A stretch of DNA of 64,000 bases, taken from positions 19,692,784 through 19,756,783 of the forward strand of contig OX381706.1 in the NCBI GenBank assembly GCA_947462335.1, in the 5' to 3' direction. The notes below the pieces were generated by a model, which worked only from the letters and a program-made list of their open reading frames with translations, was not told where the DNA came from and searched no databases. Position 1 is the stretch's first letter. Every line of letters starts with the position of its first letter. This document shows positions 12,133 to 23,394 of this stretch, piece after piece. Source of the stretch: Harmothoe impar (taxonomy: Eukaryota; Annelida; Polychaeta; Phyllodocida; Polynoidae). The position numbers and the translations under genes are program-made.

Positions 12133-13085
12133 GTGATATCAGAATTTGTTTATATCAATGTTAAAATTTGTATTTCATGGTTTCGCCTTTCAATATCAAA
12201 GTTTCCATTTTGATATTCGTCATGGCAAGTGATATGTTCACCCAAGATAGCAGAGTTTCTAACTTTGATATCAATGTTTTTGAATAATTATCAAAGTTTT
12301 CCAATATGATATGGAACATGGAAACTCTTATGTCCAATATCAAAACGCTGATACTGAGCATTGAAACTCTAATATCAAATATCAAAACACCGATATAAAA
12401 TACAATGTATTGAAACTCTGATACCCGGGCTCTGATATCAAAGTTTTATCCTCCCTATCAAGGTTTGAAAATGTCGATATTGAGGGTGCATGATTATTCA
12501 GTTTGAGACATTCCTGCCACAGTATATAGATCACTCCCACCGTTAAGTCTCAACTAAGGGGTGCGGACTCCTGCCTCGTCATTATCAATGTTAACGGAAG
12601 GGCGGTTCTGGAGAAGCCATACTTGTGGTGGATGTAGCCACGCCCCCACTGTAATAGTGCAGAGGTGGACATGATATAATCATGTGGGACAAAGTATGGG
12701 CCTCCTTGCATAATATATAATGATACACGTGTCGCAAGTATTATGACCACCCTGGATAGATATATCTACGTTTTGAAATGACTACGTCTATCAAATATCA
12801 AAAGTTTGATATCAGTTTAAAAATAAGTTGTCAAAGAGTCATATTGGAATTGCTATGTTAAAAATCAAGTACATTTGGGACAAAGTATAAGCCGCCTTAC
12901 ATAATAAATAATGCGACACGTGTCGCAAGTATCATGACCATCCTGAATAAAATTAATACATCGAAGTTTCGAAATGTCTACATCGAATACCAAAACCTTG
13001 ATGTCAGTTTCAAAATAAGTTATCAAAGTGTCAAAGTTTGATATCGGAAATTCTATGTTCCATGGCAAAGTTTTGATATTGAAGC
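12133..13085. repeat. GATATCAAAG-rich array with a 192-bp tandem duplication
   Basis: From 12133 to 12475 and from 12790 to 13085 the sequence is built from variants of TATCAAAG/CTTTGATA, many forming short inverted pairs. Between these a block of about 192 bp is duplicated (12684-12875 and 12876-13067). It includes GGGACAAAGTAT, the palindrome GACACGTGTC and CATGACCA. No gene is present. Confidence 0.75.
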
Positions 13086-13232
13086 TCAATCAGACAGTTG
13101 TATTCCGCAGAGTGTATTGCTTGTTTCTTCATTACAATTCTAAATGTTAATTTTCATCACACCGCCGAGCTCATTAGTGAGACAGTCAAGGCGTATTCCT
13201 GCCTGAATACTAATGAGGATAATTGTAGAGGC

Positions 13233-13470
13233 TTAACCCTTTAAGTGCCGCGTAGTGCTTTAATACACTATGCCCTTTATCGTCATGATGCATGAATGCA
13301 GCCCTGGCGAGTTACTCGCCAGAGCTGCATTCATGCATCATGCCAACCCTACGAGGTTTATACACTCACAGATGGGTGGCATGATACACCGATGCAGCAC
13401 TGGCGAGTTACTCGTCAGGACAATGCAGGGGATCGTATGTTAATGCCTTATGCTGCCCTTATAGGGTTAA
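13233..13470. mobile_element. Family P palindromic MITE, reference copy
   Basis: This is the best copy for defining the family. The ends are complementary: ACCCTTTAAGTGCCGC at the left, CTGCCCTTATAGGGT at the right, each bordered by TA. Inside the left end comes a palindrome at 13284-13342, with 29-bp arms pairing at 28 of 29 positions around a single T and centred on GGCGAGTTACTCGCC. A central GACCCTAC...GGGTCGGC-type stem and a second, more decayed palindrome follow. There is no reading frame of note. Size (about 240 bp) and TA borders fit a Tc1/mariner-type non-autonomous element, but no autonomous partner is in the window. Confidence 0.88.
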
Positions 13471-15301
13471 AGGGGCTTGGATCTGTTTGATTATAGAGTG
13501 GTATGCGGCCCCTTGTGATACCATGGCAATGTCAACGTTGTCTTTGTAGCAGCAGCCCTTACAGAGCCACCTGCCGGGATGAAAGGGAGTGAAAATAAAG
13601 CTGACTCATCGCTTTCCGCCCAGATGGAGGGCGTGATGAGAATGGAGCGTGAGGGAGATGAGATCTCCCAACACAGATTTGGACTGCCCGTGCAACTGCT
13701 AAGTGTATTAATCCAGCTAACTGTTGTTTTAATTACCTTCGCACTCAGCTATTTGATTGCTAACTGTAATAAAATACTGCTATTAGTGTATCAAACATTT
13801 TCGGGGACTTAGTTAAACATGCCTGTTTTCATTGCATTTTCTAGGGTTTCCTTTCATCGTACAGTTGGGCCCTTTTAAGCAATCCAGAAATAGCATTAGT
13901 TACTGCACAAATCAGTTGGAAGGTTGATACTAATACTGATACAGTTACCAGTTGGGTGGTTTACTGCTACGATCAAAAAAAGAAACAATGTGTGTTTTAG
14001 GTTGCCCGACCTTACCTAGCAAAACCGAGCTGATCCTTCTTTAAAGCAGCTACTCGAGCTCCAAGCATCGAATCTTAGATAATAACATGTCAGCAATCTT
14101 AACAGACTCATATGTGGACAGGTTGATTTACAAATAATATGGGTGCTTCTTTCTGTATGAAAATATGTGAAATACCTCCTGTGAGAATAGCAGTCAACCA
14201 ACTGTAAACCGGATAACATAACGATCTGCAGGTTACCTACTCCACGCTGCCTCCTATTGGGCTTGAGGTGAACTACCTCTCACTATGCTCCTTTTTATAT
14301 GCATAATGAAAGCATTATTCCCATCCACAACCATAAGGGTTTTCATGTGTATTCATGCAGATTATACATTATATATACTTCCCTATTCATTTGTTGTATG
14401 TAGACCTCCAACATAAGTGTGTACTGATTGCTCTAAGTGTACTAGCCACACAAGACTAAGCAATTTTAGTTCCATCTTTGACCACAAGAGGTCATATTGG
14501 CATTGGCCCCTGCAGAGATGGCTTTCCTTCCCACCATAGAGGAATTAATATTTGTATTTTCACCCATCCATTACGCTTTAGAGAGGCCTTATATGCTATG
14601 CTATTTTGCTCTGCCTTAAAGAAAAACAAATGATGGTCCTATAAATATTAAATTCATGCTAGAGTTGGAAGAGGTCTGAAGAGGTCGAGTTGCTGCTTTA
14701 AAAGAAATATATTTTGGGTCTATATTTGGAGTCAATTCAAGGGTCGACGGGTCAGGGACAGGGTCGGCGCCACAGTTTGCGAGTCGATTTCACCCCCGTT
14801 CAACCTACCATAGGTTTTCAGACAACATGTGACCTGAAACACAGCTTTCTTTTGCCTTAGATATAAATACCATAGTTAGCAGTGTTGATGCACTTAGCAG
14901 TTGCCCACTGCACCGGTGGGTTTTCCTCCTGGGCTTTCCTCCTGGTTGCATCTAGTAGCTGAGAGTGCCCCCAAAGTCTATGGTTACCCCTGCGTGCGCT
15001 GCCACTTGATATACGAGATATTCCCAATGACCGTATACCTACACAAGTACGAATTAGATTGGGATATTCCGTGTTCTTGCAGTAACGTCTGAGGCAGAGA
15101 CAAATGAGAGATACTTAATAACTAGGGTGCACTCTAGGTTTCTTGTGTGGCCACCAAAGCATCTAGACTTCCTGCCTTCCTGTTTTTTATCACATAAACC
15201 TCATTGCTCTTCTCCAATTACAAGCAGCCAAACTACTCCCACCTTCCCATGCCAAGATTAGGGAGTGGTCTTTTTAACAACAGGGGTGTTCTGTGCAAGC
15301 C
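13471..15301. other. Family C fragments, otherwise nothing
   Basis: Partial family C pieces lie at 13975-14035 (AATGTGTGTTTTAGGTTGCC) and 14715-14855 (ACCTGAAACACAGCTTTC). A 77-codon frame at 13579-13812 has a hydrophobic C-terminal part but no recognisable family or splice context. Confidence 0.5.
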
Positions 15302-15714
15302 GTTGTCGTCATGATGCACGAATTCAGCCTTTGTGAGTCTGAACATTTTTCTCATGTTTTCCTGATAAATCAACTATTTATTTGCTTATATTCGTTTTGT
15401 GACTGTCTGCTACACGCCAACTGTCTGTAAACTGCTGGTACAAAAAGTAGGCCCTCAGCAGCCAGGAGTATATAGGCACCGCCATATTATAAAAGAAGCC
15501 TATCCTGTTTTCTCCTGAGAAAATATTACTGAGAAAAAAAAACTTGCCTCATCTGCATTTATACATGATGTCCCACTGAGAGTGTATCTACCCATAGGGT
15601 TGGCATGATGCTTGAATACAGCTTTGGCAAGGTACTCGTCAGGGCTGGCATTCATGTATCATGACGATAAATGGCACAATGCACTAATGCACTATGTGAG
15701 CCTTAAACGGTTAG
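15302..15714. mobile_element. Family P copy split into two parts
   Basis: 15302-15340 holds the GTCGTCATGATGCACGAATT arm start. 15566-15714 holds the central stem, second palindrome and right end (CCTTAAACGGTTA). The intervening ~225 bp is unrelated sequence, so this is either an interrupted copy or two separate fragments. Confidence 0.55.
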
Positions 15715-15879
15715 ACATCTGGAGATTCCTCCTGCGTCTGGCGAGTACATTGTGCGAGCAAGCTGAAACATCCACACACACCTCACTAAGAGGGGCCAAA
15801 TTCCTTCCATCACACCCCCCCCCCATCCCCGGCAGAGTTCAAATTTATCGTGGTCGATCCTGATTAGCTTATTCGCCCT

Positions 15880-15913
15880 TATCCCCCCCCCCCCCAAAAA
15901 AAAAGGGGGGGGG
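15880..15913. repeat. C13-A9-G10 homopolymer palindrome
   Basis: Consecutive poly-C, poly-A and poly-G runs make a perfect potential hairpin with an A loop. Confidence 0.9.
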
Positions 15914-16391
15914 AGAAAAAAAAGATGAATAAATAAGAAAAGAAAATATAAAAGAAATCCATCGGCCCTACTGTTGTTAAATAATGACAACTCTTAATAT
16001 GATAGAATCCACCGAGAAGGATGGCCGTCTGGGAAAGTCCCCGGTAGGAAGTGGAGTAGTGTACATAGTAATGATAGTTAAGGAACAACATTCAACCTGT
16101 CCTTCTCATTTCAAAATGCCATCCATAGTATTATAGCAACACAATTGTTGTTTTCTCCACATCACACAAATAATATGAAAACGCCATGATCTGGGAGGAT
16201 ATATATAAAGTCTGTCTATCTATATGCAGCGTGTTTTGCAGTGAGACATTAATGGACATCCTGAGGAAGGAGGAATTACTATGGAGTAATCTGCAGAAAG
16301 GGTGAACCCCAATCACCTCTTCCTCATCATTGCCACAGACTGTCGTCTCATATGTATACATGCCAGACCCAGGAGGAGTCTTCCCATGTCT

Positions 16392-16646
16392 AACCCTTTA
16401 AGGCATGCATGGTGCATTAATGGATCGTGTCCTTTCTCGTAAGGATGCATGAATGCAGCCTTGACGAGTAACTCACCAGTGCTGTATTCAAGCACCATGC
16501 CAACCCTATGGGATTGATACACTCCCAGAGGATCATTATGATGCATGCATGCTGAACTAGTAAGTAGATACACTCGGGCTGCATTCATGGGTCCTGACGA
16601 CAAAGGGCGTGCCACACAAAAGCACTATGCGGTTCTTAAAGGGTTA
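16392..16646. mobile_element. Family P copy
   Basis: Full length with TA on both borders. The first palindrome is recognisable at 16445-16505; the second has lost its GGCGAGT core. Confidence 0.8.
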
Positions 16647-17917
16647 GACTTCTATGGTGCCATAGGAGGTTCCACCCTTAGTATTACCCATTGTGAATAC
16701 ACGCAGTGATGTCCTGGCTACAGAATGATTGGAGAGTGCATCTACAGAAGGGATGGAGAGTGAGGCAGTGGGACAAAGCTAGTGGGGCTGTGCTGTCCTC
16801 CCAGACGCACCACAGTCAACCACGCCCTCAACTGACTACCCAATGACATGGGGACACAGGAGCTTTGCATTTAGGGGCTAAAAATAGAGACAACCGAGAA
16901 AGAGAGAGAGAGAGTCAGAGAGATACTAGATGACTTTATAGCAATGTCTGCGAGATGGTTCATGCAGATCCCTGCTTTTGCAATATTTTCTCCGTGATTG
17001 AAGGATACCAATATACCAAATTCGAAGTTTCCCACAATTTCCTTTTGGCATTCTATTCGTTTCCTTTCCTTTCTTCATCATGTCTCATTGAAATAGGGTG
17101 TAGAACATGTCCGTCTGGGCAATAAAGTGGCATTTCCTCTCCATTCCGGCTCTCCTCTTCCTCCTCATTCTGCACTGGTCTACATAACAATTTAGTGAAG
17201 AATCTCCAGTCAACCCTTAATATACATGGAACATTATTTTACTTCCTCGGATCCCTCACTTCCTCAGACAGTTGCATGGCAACCTTCCTTATATGTCTCG
17301 TTATATTTGGACTTAATTTCTCAGATAGTTTGCTTCCTCAGACATTCTTCCTTGCATTTTCCAAATTCGAGGAAGTGAGAACCAGCTGTACCTCAGTGAG
17401 TCTGTAGTTCTTGTGAGTATGCCCCATATATCTCTATTATCATGTTTCCTTTATTGTAGCCCCTCTATTACTGTCCCTCATTCCCTCACATAGTTACTCC
17501 CTCTGAGCTTCCCCCTTTGTCACAACTCTGAAAAACATGTTCCTCTTCCTCCAATTTAAGGCACTTCTTTCTTGCTCGTACATTGCCTGCTCATAATAGT
17601 CATAGGTTGTGGCCATCTGATTAGATCTGACCCATTGACGACCCAGTTGGAAGTCATCTGGATACTCTTAGTGGTGCTATGTAGACTTATTTGGCCCTAT
17701 TTTGTTTTACTTTATAAAGTACACCCTACACCTACAGTATGTGGTATTACACGGATACTGTACTATTTCTCCCAACCGGCATTTAAATCTCACCCGGAAT
17801 ATGAAAAGTGCTTACCACATACGTCTACAGGTACTTATACTCCGCTCACCTATCCAGCCTATTGTTCTCAGTGTAGGTTTATTTTCATATTCTCCTACAA
17901 GGAGATTTTACACACCC
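16647..17917. other. No gene seen
   Basis: A short (GA)n run at 16903-16914 and pyrimidine-rich text at 17140-17560. The longest frame (17572-17955) is hydrophobic and unrecognised. Confidence 0.5.
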
Positions 17918-17995
17918 TGAGCGGAGGTTTTGGTGCCCCTGAGCGGAGGTTTTGAAGGCCCTGAGCGGAGGTTTTTTCAAATAACCTCCGGAGGA
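17918..17995 (+). repeat. Tandem CCTGAGCGGAGGTTTT units
   Basis: Three units of about 22 bp carry CCTGAGCGGAGGTTTT, followed by an inverted ACCTCCGGAGGAGGTTTT. The AAACCTCC/GGAGGTTT motif returns in the long palindrome at 18630. Confidence 0.85.
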
Positions 17996-18025
17996 GGTTT
18001 TGTAGGCTCATTCCTTCTTAAAACC

Positions 18026-18109
18026 CTGGTCTTAGTGGGATTCGAACCCAGGCATTGATAAACCATGCTATTTGAAGACCATCGCTCTAACCATTAGGCT
18101 ACAGAGGAT
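18026..18109 (-). ncRNA. tRNA-like sequence (Pol III A and B boxes)
   Basis: On the minus strand, A box TAGCCTAATGG (18101-18091) and B box GGTTCGAATCC (18048-18038) match the internal Pol III promoter, with correct D-arm and T-arm layout. The acceptor ends do not pair and the anticodon stem is poor, so this looks like a tRNA pseudogene or the head of a tRNA-derived SINE. Confidence 0.6.
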
Positions 18110-18356
18110 GCCTTGTGTCACAAGGCATAGAGCACATACTGGAAGTGCAGAGGGGTCCCCATGCCTAATATTACAAAGTTACTTTTTTAGACCATCTACA
18201 ATATAATCTTGTATGTACAGCGTTGGCCCATGATAAGGAGCCATAGAGAAATGTTCTGAAATATTTCATAACGGGTTTTCTTGTTTACTTGAATACAGAA
18301 AAAAAGGAAAATCCTCTGATACATGTACAAAAGATTTAGTAGAAGCTAGAGAAAAA

Positions 18357-18432
18357 TCATACCCTCTCTGGGACTCGAACCCATATGGGTAGGATTCCTA
18401 TACCAACGCCTATACCACTCAGCCATGGCGCC
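18357..18432 (-). ncRNA. Second tRNA-like sequence (Ser/Leu-type D arm)
   Basis: On the minus strand, A box TGGCTGAGTGG (18425-18415) and B box GGTTCGAGTCC (18381-18371) are followed by a T5 run near 18354, a plausible Pol III terminator. The D arm resembles tRNA-Ser/Leu, but a full cloverleaf with a paired acceptor stem could not be drawn. A lone B box on the plus strand (18519-18529) lies between this and the palindrome. Confidence 0.55.
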
Positions 18433-18629
18433 TGTACATGGCAGGGGAGGTGTAAGGAGTCTACTAAAGGGTATATTATTGATAACACATATGAGGGGAT
18501 CAATAAGGACCTGTAGCAGGTTCGAATCCCTGACGAAACTAAAAACCGATTTTCCAAAAAAAAGGTCGAATTCATCATTAAAATACACCTTGCAATTAGG
18601 TAGTTCATGCAGGATGGAGTATAAGCTAG

Positions 18630-18722
18630 AAAACCTCCTTGGAGGTGTAGTATTTGCAGTAAAACCTCCTCGGCTACGCCTCGGAGGTTTTACTGCAAAT
18701 ACTACACCTCCGCGGAGGTTTT
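18630..18722. repeat. 93-bp near-perfect palindrome
   Basis: Two arms of about 43 bp (18630-18672 and 18680-18722) pair with about three mismatches across a short loop. Each arm begins AAAACCTCC and contains GGAGGTGTAGTATTTGCAGT and then another AAAACCTCC. Transcribed RNA or single-stranded DNA would form a long hairpin. Confidence 0.92.
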
Positions 18723-18874
18723 CCATCACATATCATCTCCTCTATTGATTATTAGTTTCCTCCTTCTCCCAGCCCCTTTATCAAAAAGAGGTGAACCATT
18801 GGTAAGAAAGTTGGCATGTTTTCCCCTCCTGGTGCAAATCAGGGTAGGGTGTGTTAGGGGTCTCTTACACGTGG

Positions 18875-19190
18875 GGGTACCCCAGGCACAGGCTACAACT
18901 GGCGGCTTCTTGAAGAGTTATTCAGTAACTACAATGAATAGTACAAATGCCTGACAGTCTGGAGCCCCCCTCCATCTAGGCAGTCGGTGCCCTGGACAAC
19001 ATGCTTCAGAACTGCAGTTCCACCTTTAGGCATCAGGGTATATCTAGTGGCTAAAAGTTGAACTACAATTCTGAAGTATGTGGCCCAGGGTACCTACATA
19101 AGGGGGACTACAAACTGTCAGACCTACTCCTTCTAGCTACTGAATGACTCTGGGAGAAGCCGCCAGTTGGGGCCTGTGACCCCAGGTGTG
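18875..19190. mobile_element. Foldback element, ~150-bp inverted arms
   Basis: The left arm (from CCCCAGGCACAGGC) and the right arm (to GGGCCTGTGACCCCAGGTG) are diverged inverted copies. They share AACTGGCGGCTTCT, ATTCAGTA, CTGACAGT and TTCAGAA. The arms meet near 19035 with almost no spacer. Confidence 0.8.
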
Positions 19191-19787
19191 CAGGTTACTT
19201 TACAGCCAGAAATTGCATCTCGGCCTTCTTCAGAAGATTCCAAAGTGGACACCTCACTTGGCACGTGCCTTCAGGGATTCTAGGTCAGAACACTCCCAAG
19301 CTGATGTTTAGTAATAGTACTCACAGTGTAAGTAACCCCTGTCTACCACTAGCTGTGAAGTTGGCTAACTTGGCTAACATGGGCAATCTGAATGACAGTA
19401 GATGCTACAAACATGCCAGGTCTCAATTATGTTCTAATCAAATAATGCCCTGAGCATGTTGTGGCTAGTTATTAACTTATAATGGAGATACCATCTCCTT
19501 TGCACTGTAAGCCACATTGAGTGTGTCCTACACTACATGTATATGGACCAAACCTCAGATGGCGAGTGTATTGACACAAATGTCCTGCTCTCAATCCCTG
19601 CACGCACGTGTCAATGGGTGGATGGGGGTGGTACTTGGATGTGTGTGTGGGGTGGGGGGGGGGGGTGGCTGACCTGCCCACTGCTCACCTGTAGGTGTGC
19701 AGGTTAGAGGTGTAAGATTCAATTTCCTCCCGGTGTTATATTACCTCTCCGCCATCAGCCGACGTGTGCATTAAACGGTACACACAC

Positions 19788-19873
19788 AGAAAAGTGAGAG
19801 TCATTGTCGCTAAAACTACACTGCCTGACTCTCAGGTGAGGGTAGTTTTAGCGACAATAACTCTCACTTTTCT
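19788..19873. repeat. Long hairpin with 32-bp arms
   Basis: 19788-19819 and 19842-19873 are inverted copies matching at 31 of 32 positions (AGAAAAGTGAGAG...TTTTAGCGACAAT). The 22-nt loop includes CTGACTCTCAGG. It is too long and exact to be chance, and could be a small foldback element or a hairpin RNA locus. Confidence 0.88.
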
Positions 19874-19919
19874 GAGGGTGTAGGCGTCAGACTAAGGCAG
19901 TAGTCTTGCAGAGCTCAGG

Positions 19920-19985
19920 TTAACCCTTTAGGGGTTGAAGAATGTTTCAATGATCTATGTCCTTGGTTTTCATGATAAAGGTGAT
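19920..19985. mobile_element. Family P, left-end fragment (decayed)
   Basis: Only TAACCCTTTAGGGG and the TGTCCTTGGTTTTCATGATA-like left region remain. Confidence 0.4.
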
Positions 19986-20007
19986 AATGTCAATGAGGTC
20001 AAAAAGA

Positions 20008-20270
20008 TAAAAGGTGTGTTTCAGGTTACATGGTCTGAAAATCTAGAGTAGGTAGGTCGGATTTTTTTCCTTGGGCCTGAAAACTACCCATAAATTGACT
20101 CCCAAACTTCAGCGTTGAATCTCTGATGACTTCAATGACTCATGGACTATCAAATTGACTCTGAAATAGCCCCTAAAATGTAAATAATTTTTCAAAATTG
20201 GATAAGAATTTCTAGGGTCCGCCCTGTTTTGCTAGGTAGGATCTGGTAAACTGAAACACACCTTTCTTTT
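20008..20270. mobile_element. MITE with GGTGTGTTTCAGG ends (family C)
   Basis: The left end AAAAGGTGTGTTTCAGGTTA is mirrored by ACTGAAACACACCTTTCTTT at the right. Internally it has GTAGGTAGGTCGGAT and repeated TTGACTC/GACTCATG text. No frame. Related pieces are at 13975, 14715, 22850, 24130, 29815 and 31327. Confidence 0.78.
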
Positions 20271-20319
20271 TATTTGGCCTGACCTTGGATTGTGCCACAT
20301 CCAGTTGGCCCGTCCCTAA

Positions 20320-20985
20320 TACAGAAGGGACAGCTCAGAATATGTTGTTATATGCTCTGCTCTCATTCTCATAATTCTCTTATAAGAAGCCGGTGCCTCA
20401 GCAAGCACTTAAAGCATCAAGCAGCACCTGAATCTATCATCCTCCTTCTTTCATCACAATACAACATTATAACAAGTACCATCAAAAGCACTTAACTAAT
20501 TGTGTTGGTATATCACTATCAAGTAAGTTAGGCCACGCGAGCAAACCTGGCTTCCCTTCATAGAAATCTATTTCAAGAAGAGCACAAACCAAAGCATTCT
20601 GTAATGCGTTCTGCTAGAAATAACTTTCATTTTCACAACTTTTACATGCCACTAAACTCCTAATCACTAAAACAGGCTTATTGACTCATGAACAGCCCGG
20701 GGCGGAGCCTTTAACAGTTGCTCAAGTGATAAAAAAAGGGAAAGGGAATAAAAATTGCCCTCATCAAATTTTTCAGTGATTGGTGGTAAGAAACCTTTAT
20801 GTGGCTCTCCTTCCTCTTGTGGTACATTTGCAGTAGGACGAGGCTTTGGGGACCAGAGTGCCCTTCTGTGTTGTCTCCATGTTGGCTCCATGCCCTGAAC
20901 CTGAATTGCAAATGTCTCCAGCCTGTACATGACACAAGGGGCCACTGAGACCACACATTCAGGGGCTAAGAATAGACACAGTGAG
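20320..20985. repeat. Duplicated block, copy 1
   Basis: Matches 21480-22197 in the same orientation, with an estimated 80% identity and small indels. The best-conserved part is 20800-20970. On the minus strand both copies keep a short open frame (VMYRLET, IQVQGM, EPTWRQHRRALW), but the second copy stops early. I take this as an interspersed or tandemly duplicated repeat and not a gene, though an old exon is possible. Confidence 0.8.
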
Positions 20986-21479
20986 AGCTGGGGATGGTAG
21001 GGAGAAAGCTCCTGGTGTACTAATCAGTCTTTGAAACTGTGGTTTTTCAACACTGAGAATTTACTCAGTGCTTTCCGGATAGATAACCATTAGCTGTTAA
21101 TGGTAAGCATAGACCCTTGGGCCAACTCTTTCCCCCAAATGACATAAAGATCAACTTACCCGCCACCCTATCCCTCAGCCTACTCTCTGAGCTAAATCAC
21201 TGCTAAGTAGTTCTCAGAAATTGAAGGCTATTGGGTCAAGGTCATGAAACTGTAACCAAGCATATTTTTCCTTTCCCCAAGCTATAGAATCATTAATAAG
21301 GGTTTGATTAAATATGTCTGTGCAAGTTTTGCTGACATAACATTGTCGTAATTTGCATTGCATAGGAATTATGTATCCAGTAATAAATAGATATGGTTGA
21401 TGACTGGAGGTTGTGCCACTTCCATTTACTCTGACCCTAAACTCAGACAGCCCCTGGCCCCATCTGAGAGTTGCAGCGT

Positions 21480-22197
21480 AACTACTCAGAACATGTTGTA
21501 AGATGTTCTGCTCTCAAAGTTCTTTTTGGGCTTAATCTATCTCACATTCTCTTATAAGAAGCCATATCTGAGCAAGCACTCAGAACATCAAGCAGCACCT
21601 GTATCTATCCTCCTCCTTCTCTCATCACAAAACCATATTATAACAATTACCATTTAGATTACTTATCTGATTGCATTGATGCTATGCATGTTATTCCATC
21701 AGTGGTAATGATGATATGGTATTGTCAAGTAAGTTAGCCCATACAAGAAAACCTGGCTTCGCATCATAGAAATCTAGTTCCAATAAGGGCTTAAATTAAA
21801 GCATCTGTAATGCATTGTGCTAGAAATAACTTGCATTTCCAAACTTTTATTTGCCATTGAACGACTAAAAGAGGATTATTTACTCATGGACAGCCTGGGG
21901 TGGACCCTTTAACATTTGCTCAAGTAATTTTTTTAAAAAAGGGAATAAAAATTGCCCTCGTCAATTTTTTCAGTGATTGGTGATGGGAAACCTTTTATGT
22001 GGCCTCATCAGCTCTCCTTCCTCTTGTGGTACATTTGCAGTAGGACGAGGCTCTTGGGACCAGAGTGCCCTCCTGTGTTGTCTCCATGTTGGCGCCATGC
22101 CCTGAACCTGAATTGCTAATGTCTCCAGCCTGTACATGACACAAAGGGCCACTGAGACCACACATGTAGGGGCTAAGAATAGACACAGTGAGAGCTG
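21480..22197. repeat. Duplicated block, copy 2
   Basis: Second copy of the block at 20320. The two centres are about 1.2 kb apart, and the intervening 0.5 kb is unrelated. A piece resembling the end of this block (AGGGGCTAAAAATAGAGACA) also occurs near 16870. Confidence 0.8.
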
Positions 22198-22844
22198 TGA
22201 ATTGTAGGGTGAGAGCGTCTATAGGTGATTTATTCAGTCCAAGGCACCATCCCGGTCTATCTTACCCATCTCTTACATCAACTTGTTACATAACCTACAC
22301 TCGGCTCCTAGATCCCTCCTTGTCTTAGTCTCCTGGTCACCACAGACGCTTTGGGTGGTGTCAGGTTCCATGTCACATCCTGGGATACTCTGAGAGGGTG
22401 GTGCGTCCCACTGTATTTGTAAAGTCTGAACTATATGTCATGTGGGTATACCCCTAATGACCCATTGTCATTTGACATAGAATTGGAGCCAGTGGGCAAT
22501 GTTTATTTTTTTATGATTACATAAATCTCACGTTGGCATCATTAGATAGTAGAATAATCTAACGGAGCAATTAGGAAAGAAGCATTTTGAAGTGCTCCTG
22601 GTTGAAGCACCAAGTCTGTAGACTCTGTGGTTCTGTACTATATATATAGTACCCCCCCCCCTGCACAGATTCAGAATATAGGTGTGATCAGTCTAACACT
22701 AAGGGGTGAGAGTCTGACAGTAGACCGTCTTAATGGCAATGCGCTTTTTCTTCATATAGCCTAGACTATGCTCTACTTCTTGAGTCTCAAGTGTAGCTGA
22801 AACTCAGTTGGGGTAGAAGAAATATATGAGGTATCTGTCAGGCA

Positions 22845-23215
22845 ATGTGTTCTGAAAATGAGTGTAGGTAGGTCAGATTATGTTTTAATGTGAATGTGTA
22901 GGTCAGATTATGTTTTAATGTGAATGTGAATTTGAATGTGATTCATCAGGGGTGCCAGCGGAGGGAAGGCAATGCGCCAATAGCTGGTTATTAATACATT
23001 TCATATTTACTTTGTATTTTGAATGTATTATTAGACCTAATAAAAACCTTTAAAAAAAATCTCAACCTAGAGAAGAGATATGAACCAAGTCTGGTTAACA
23101 AAGTTGACTCCCGGATCGCATTGTTGACTCATGACTCACGATGATAACTCACTGATTGCAGGGACGACTTAAAGACTTCCAAATTGACTAGAAATAAGTA
23201 AACATGACCTAAATC
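22845..23215. mobile_element. Family C remnant with an internal duplication
   Basis: GTAGGTAGGTCAGATTATGTTTTAATG is partly duplicated in tandem near 22880-22925. GACTCATGACTCACG and TTGACTAGAAAT text typical of family C appears at 23105-23190. The termini are not clean. Confidence 0.45.
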
Positions 23216-23394
23216 TTTTTTCTGTTCAAAATGTCATATGAGAACGAATATTATCCCAATTATTTGCATAGAAATACTAGTTTGGATGACTGTACTTATC
23301 TGGTGGCTAGTAGATCACATGCCAGGTGTATTACTTAGCCAAAATATGACAATTGAATCTTAGTACTTACAAGAAATGCAGCAACTTGCTAAGG

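Noticed and set aside
13579..13812. 77-codon frame with hydrophobic C-terminus
   Set aside because: No recognisable family, no splice partners, and codon use no different from the surrounding non-coding DNA.
18026..18432. Functional tRNA genes
   Set aside because: A and B boxes are good but the acceptor stems do not pair and the anticodon stems are weak, so I keep them only as tRNA-like.
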